From: Sphagnum compactum
Taxonomy: Eukaryota; Bryophyta; Sphagnopsida; Sphagnales
Assembly (NCBI GenBank): GCA_965153455.1
Contig: OZ234493.1
Coordinates: 11,522,213-11,586,212, forward strand
Direction of reading: 5' to 3'
Length of the DNA stretch: 64,000 nt
Both the position numbers and the translations under genes were made by a program. Each line of letters starts with the position of its first letter. Position 1 is the first letter of the stretch. The notes under the pieces are model-generated. The model made no database searches. It had not been told where the DNA came from and saw nothing but the letters and a program-made list of their open reading frames with translations. Shown here piece by piece: positions 63,351 to 64,000 of the stretch.

Positions 63351-64000
63351 CTGTCCACAGATCAAGCCGTAAAGGAATCTTCAATACTGGGGTGAAAAAC
63401 CATGCTTGTGGAAAAGTTTCAAGATCATAATTATTAGGAAAGAATGTTGTTGTGCATGTGAAGAGAAAACAGCAGTAGATTTCCAGACTGTCAATCAACA
63501 GGATCCAGAGACACCGTTTCCCTACAGGAAAAGGTTCCTCTGGTCAGGCAAACTAAAAGCAGGAAACACTATCTAATGGACCAGAAAAGAATGTCCCCGC
63601 CAAGACTTTAGACCGAAAAGAGTTCCACAAGGACAAAAGGAGTTCATTCGTCCACAGAATTACCCTAGGAGAGAGAGATTTAAGACAACCTGTGCTGCAG
63701 AGCTCACATCTAAGAACCCCGCAGTCAAAAAGAGACACACTCTACATTGTCAAGATCCTCCAGAATCTCGTGACAGACACACAAGGCAATTGAAGAGCCT
63801 TATCATGTGTTCAGATGATTCGTTCCTAAATGCTACTACGACGAAACCAAGAGATGTCACAGAATTGAACACCGATCAATTTTTGGCGAATACGTACACC
63901 ATCTGCCAAGGTTCTTCTGCTCCTGGCATAAATTGTGTTTAAGAAAAAAATCAAGAGATAAAAAGAGAAGGAGACGACAGAAGAGATAGAGAAACGAGAG
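63351..64000 (-). other. SCP2 5' intron or leader region
   Basis: No exon encoding the missing SCP2 N-terminus was found. The last 50 bases are CT-rich when read on the minus strand, as in plant 5' leaders. A short open frame starts at the ATG at 63929 (MPGAEEPWQM), followed by a possible GT donor. Whether this is the first exon cannot be decided. Confidence 0.35.

Noticed and set aside
63902-63929. First exon of SCP2 (MPGAEEPWQM)
   Set aside because: No link to the known SCP2 N-terminal sequence and no connecting exon was found, so it was not added to the gene model.

Overview
This window is nuclear DNA of a land plant. It contains four recognisable genes with plant-type GT-AG introns: a type I protein arginine methyltransferase, a PIP2-type aquaporin, a cytosolic-type NADP-malic enzyme and a sterol carrier protein 2. 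They lie in long AT-rich stretches full of minisatellites, foldback elements and decayed transposons. The low gene density and some non-angiosperm-like stretches in the malic enzyme suggest a large, repeat-rich genome, perhaps a fern, lycophyte or similar lineage. This placement is inference and I cannot fix the species.

Layout. 1-16 kb holds no confident gene. It has a decayed hAT-like fragment, a degenerate array with nested palindromes (2.86-3.36 kb), a 25-bp minisatellite (5.2-5.9 kb), a tRNA-derived SINE-like unit (6.7 kb), a 4-kb decayed minus-strand coding region of unrecognised family (7.2-11.4 kb) and a GC-rich mobile-element island (14.3-15.1 kb). PRMT1 occupies 16.27-19.79 kb in nine exons, one of only 11 nt. 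19.8-37.6 kb is intergenic, with tandem arrays, foldbacks, a terminal-inverted-repeat element and dispersed repeat pairs. The PIP2 gene is at 37.72-40.26 kb in four exons, behind a TATA box and a G-box/ABRE-like site. 40.3-53.7 kb is intergenic, with two decayed BED/hAT transposase copies on the minus strand, poly-G runs and more arrays. The malic enzyme spans 54.11-61.36 kb in 18 exons and faces the SCP2 gene (minus strand, 63.35-62.55 kb), whose 5' part is not identifiable here.

The genes do not form an operon or an evident pathway. They are independent housekeeping or transport functions: histone and protein arginine methylation, plasma-membrane water transport, cytosolic malate decarboxylation for NADPH, and peroxisomal lipid transfer.

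Main points for a second look: the aquaporin has Phe where the loop-D pH-gating His normally sits; malic enzyme exon 1 carries a net one-base frameshift while the other 17 exons read cleanly; PRMT1 needs an 11-nt microexon; two unrelated repeat islands 46 kb apart share a perfect 28-bp head in opposite orientations; and a decayed cysteine-rich coding region of unrecognised family may be an undescribed transposable element. I found no evidence for a wholly new gene system.
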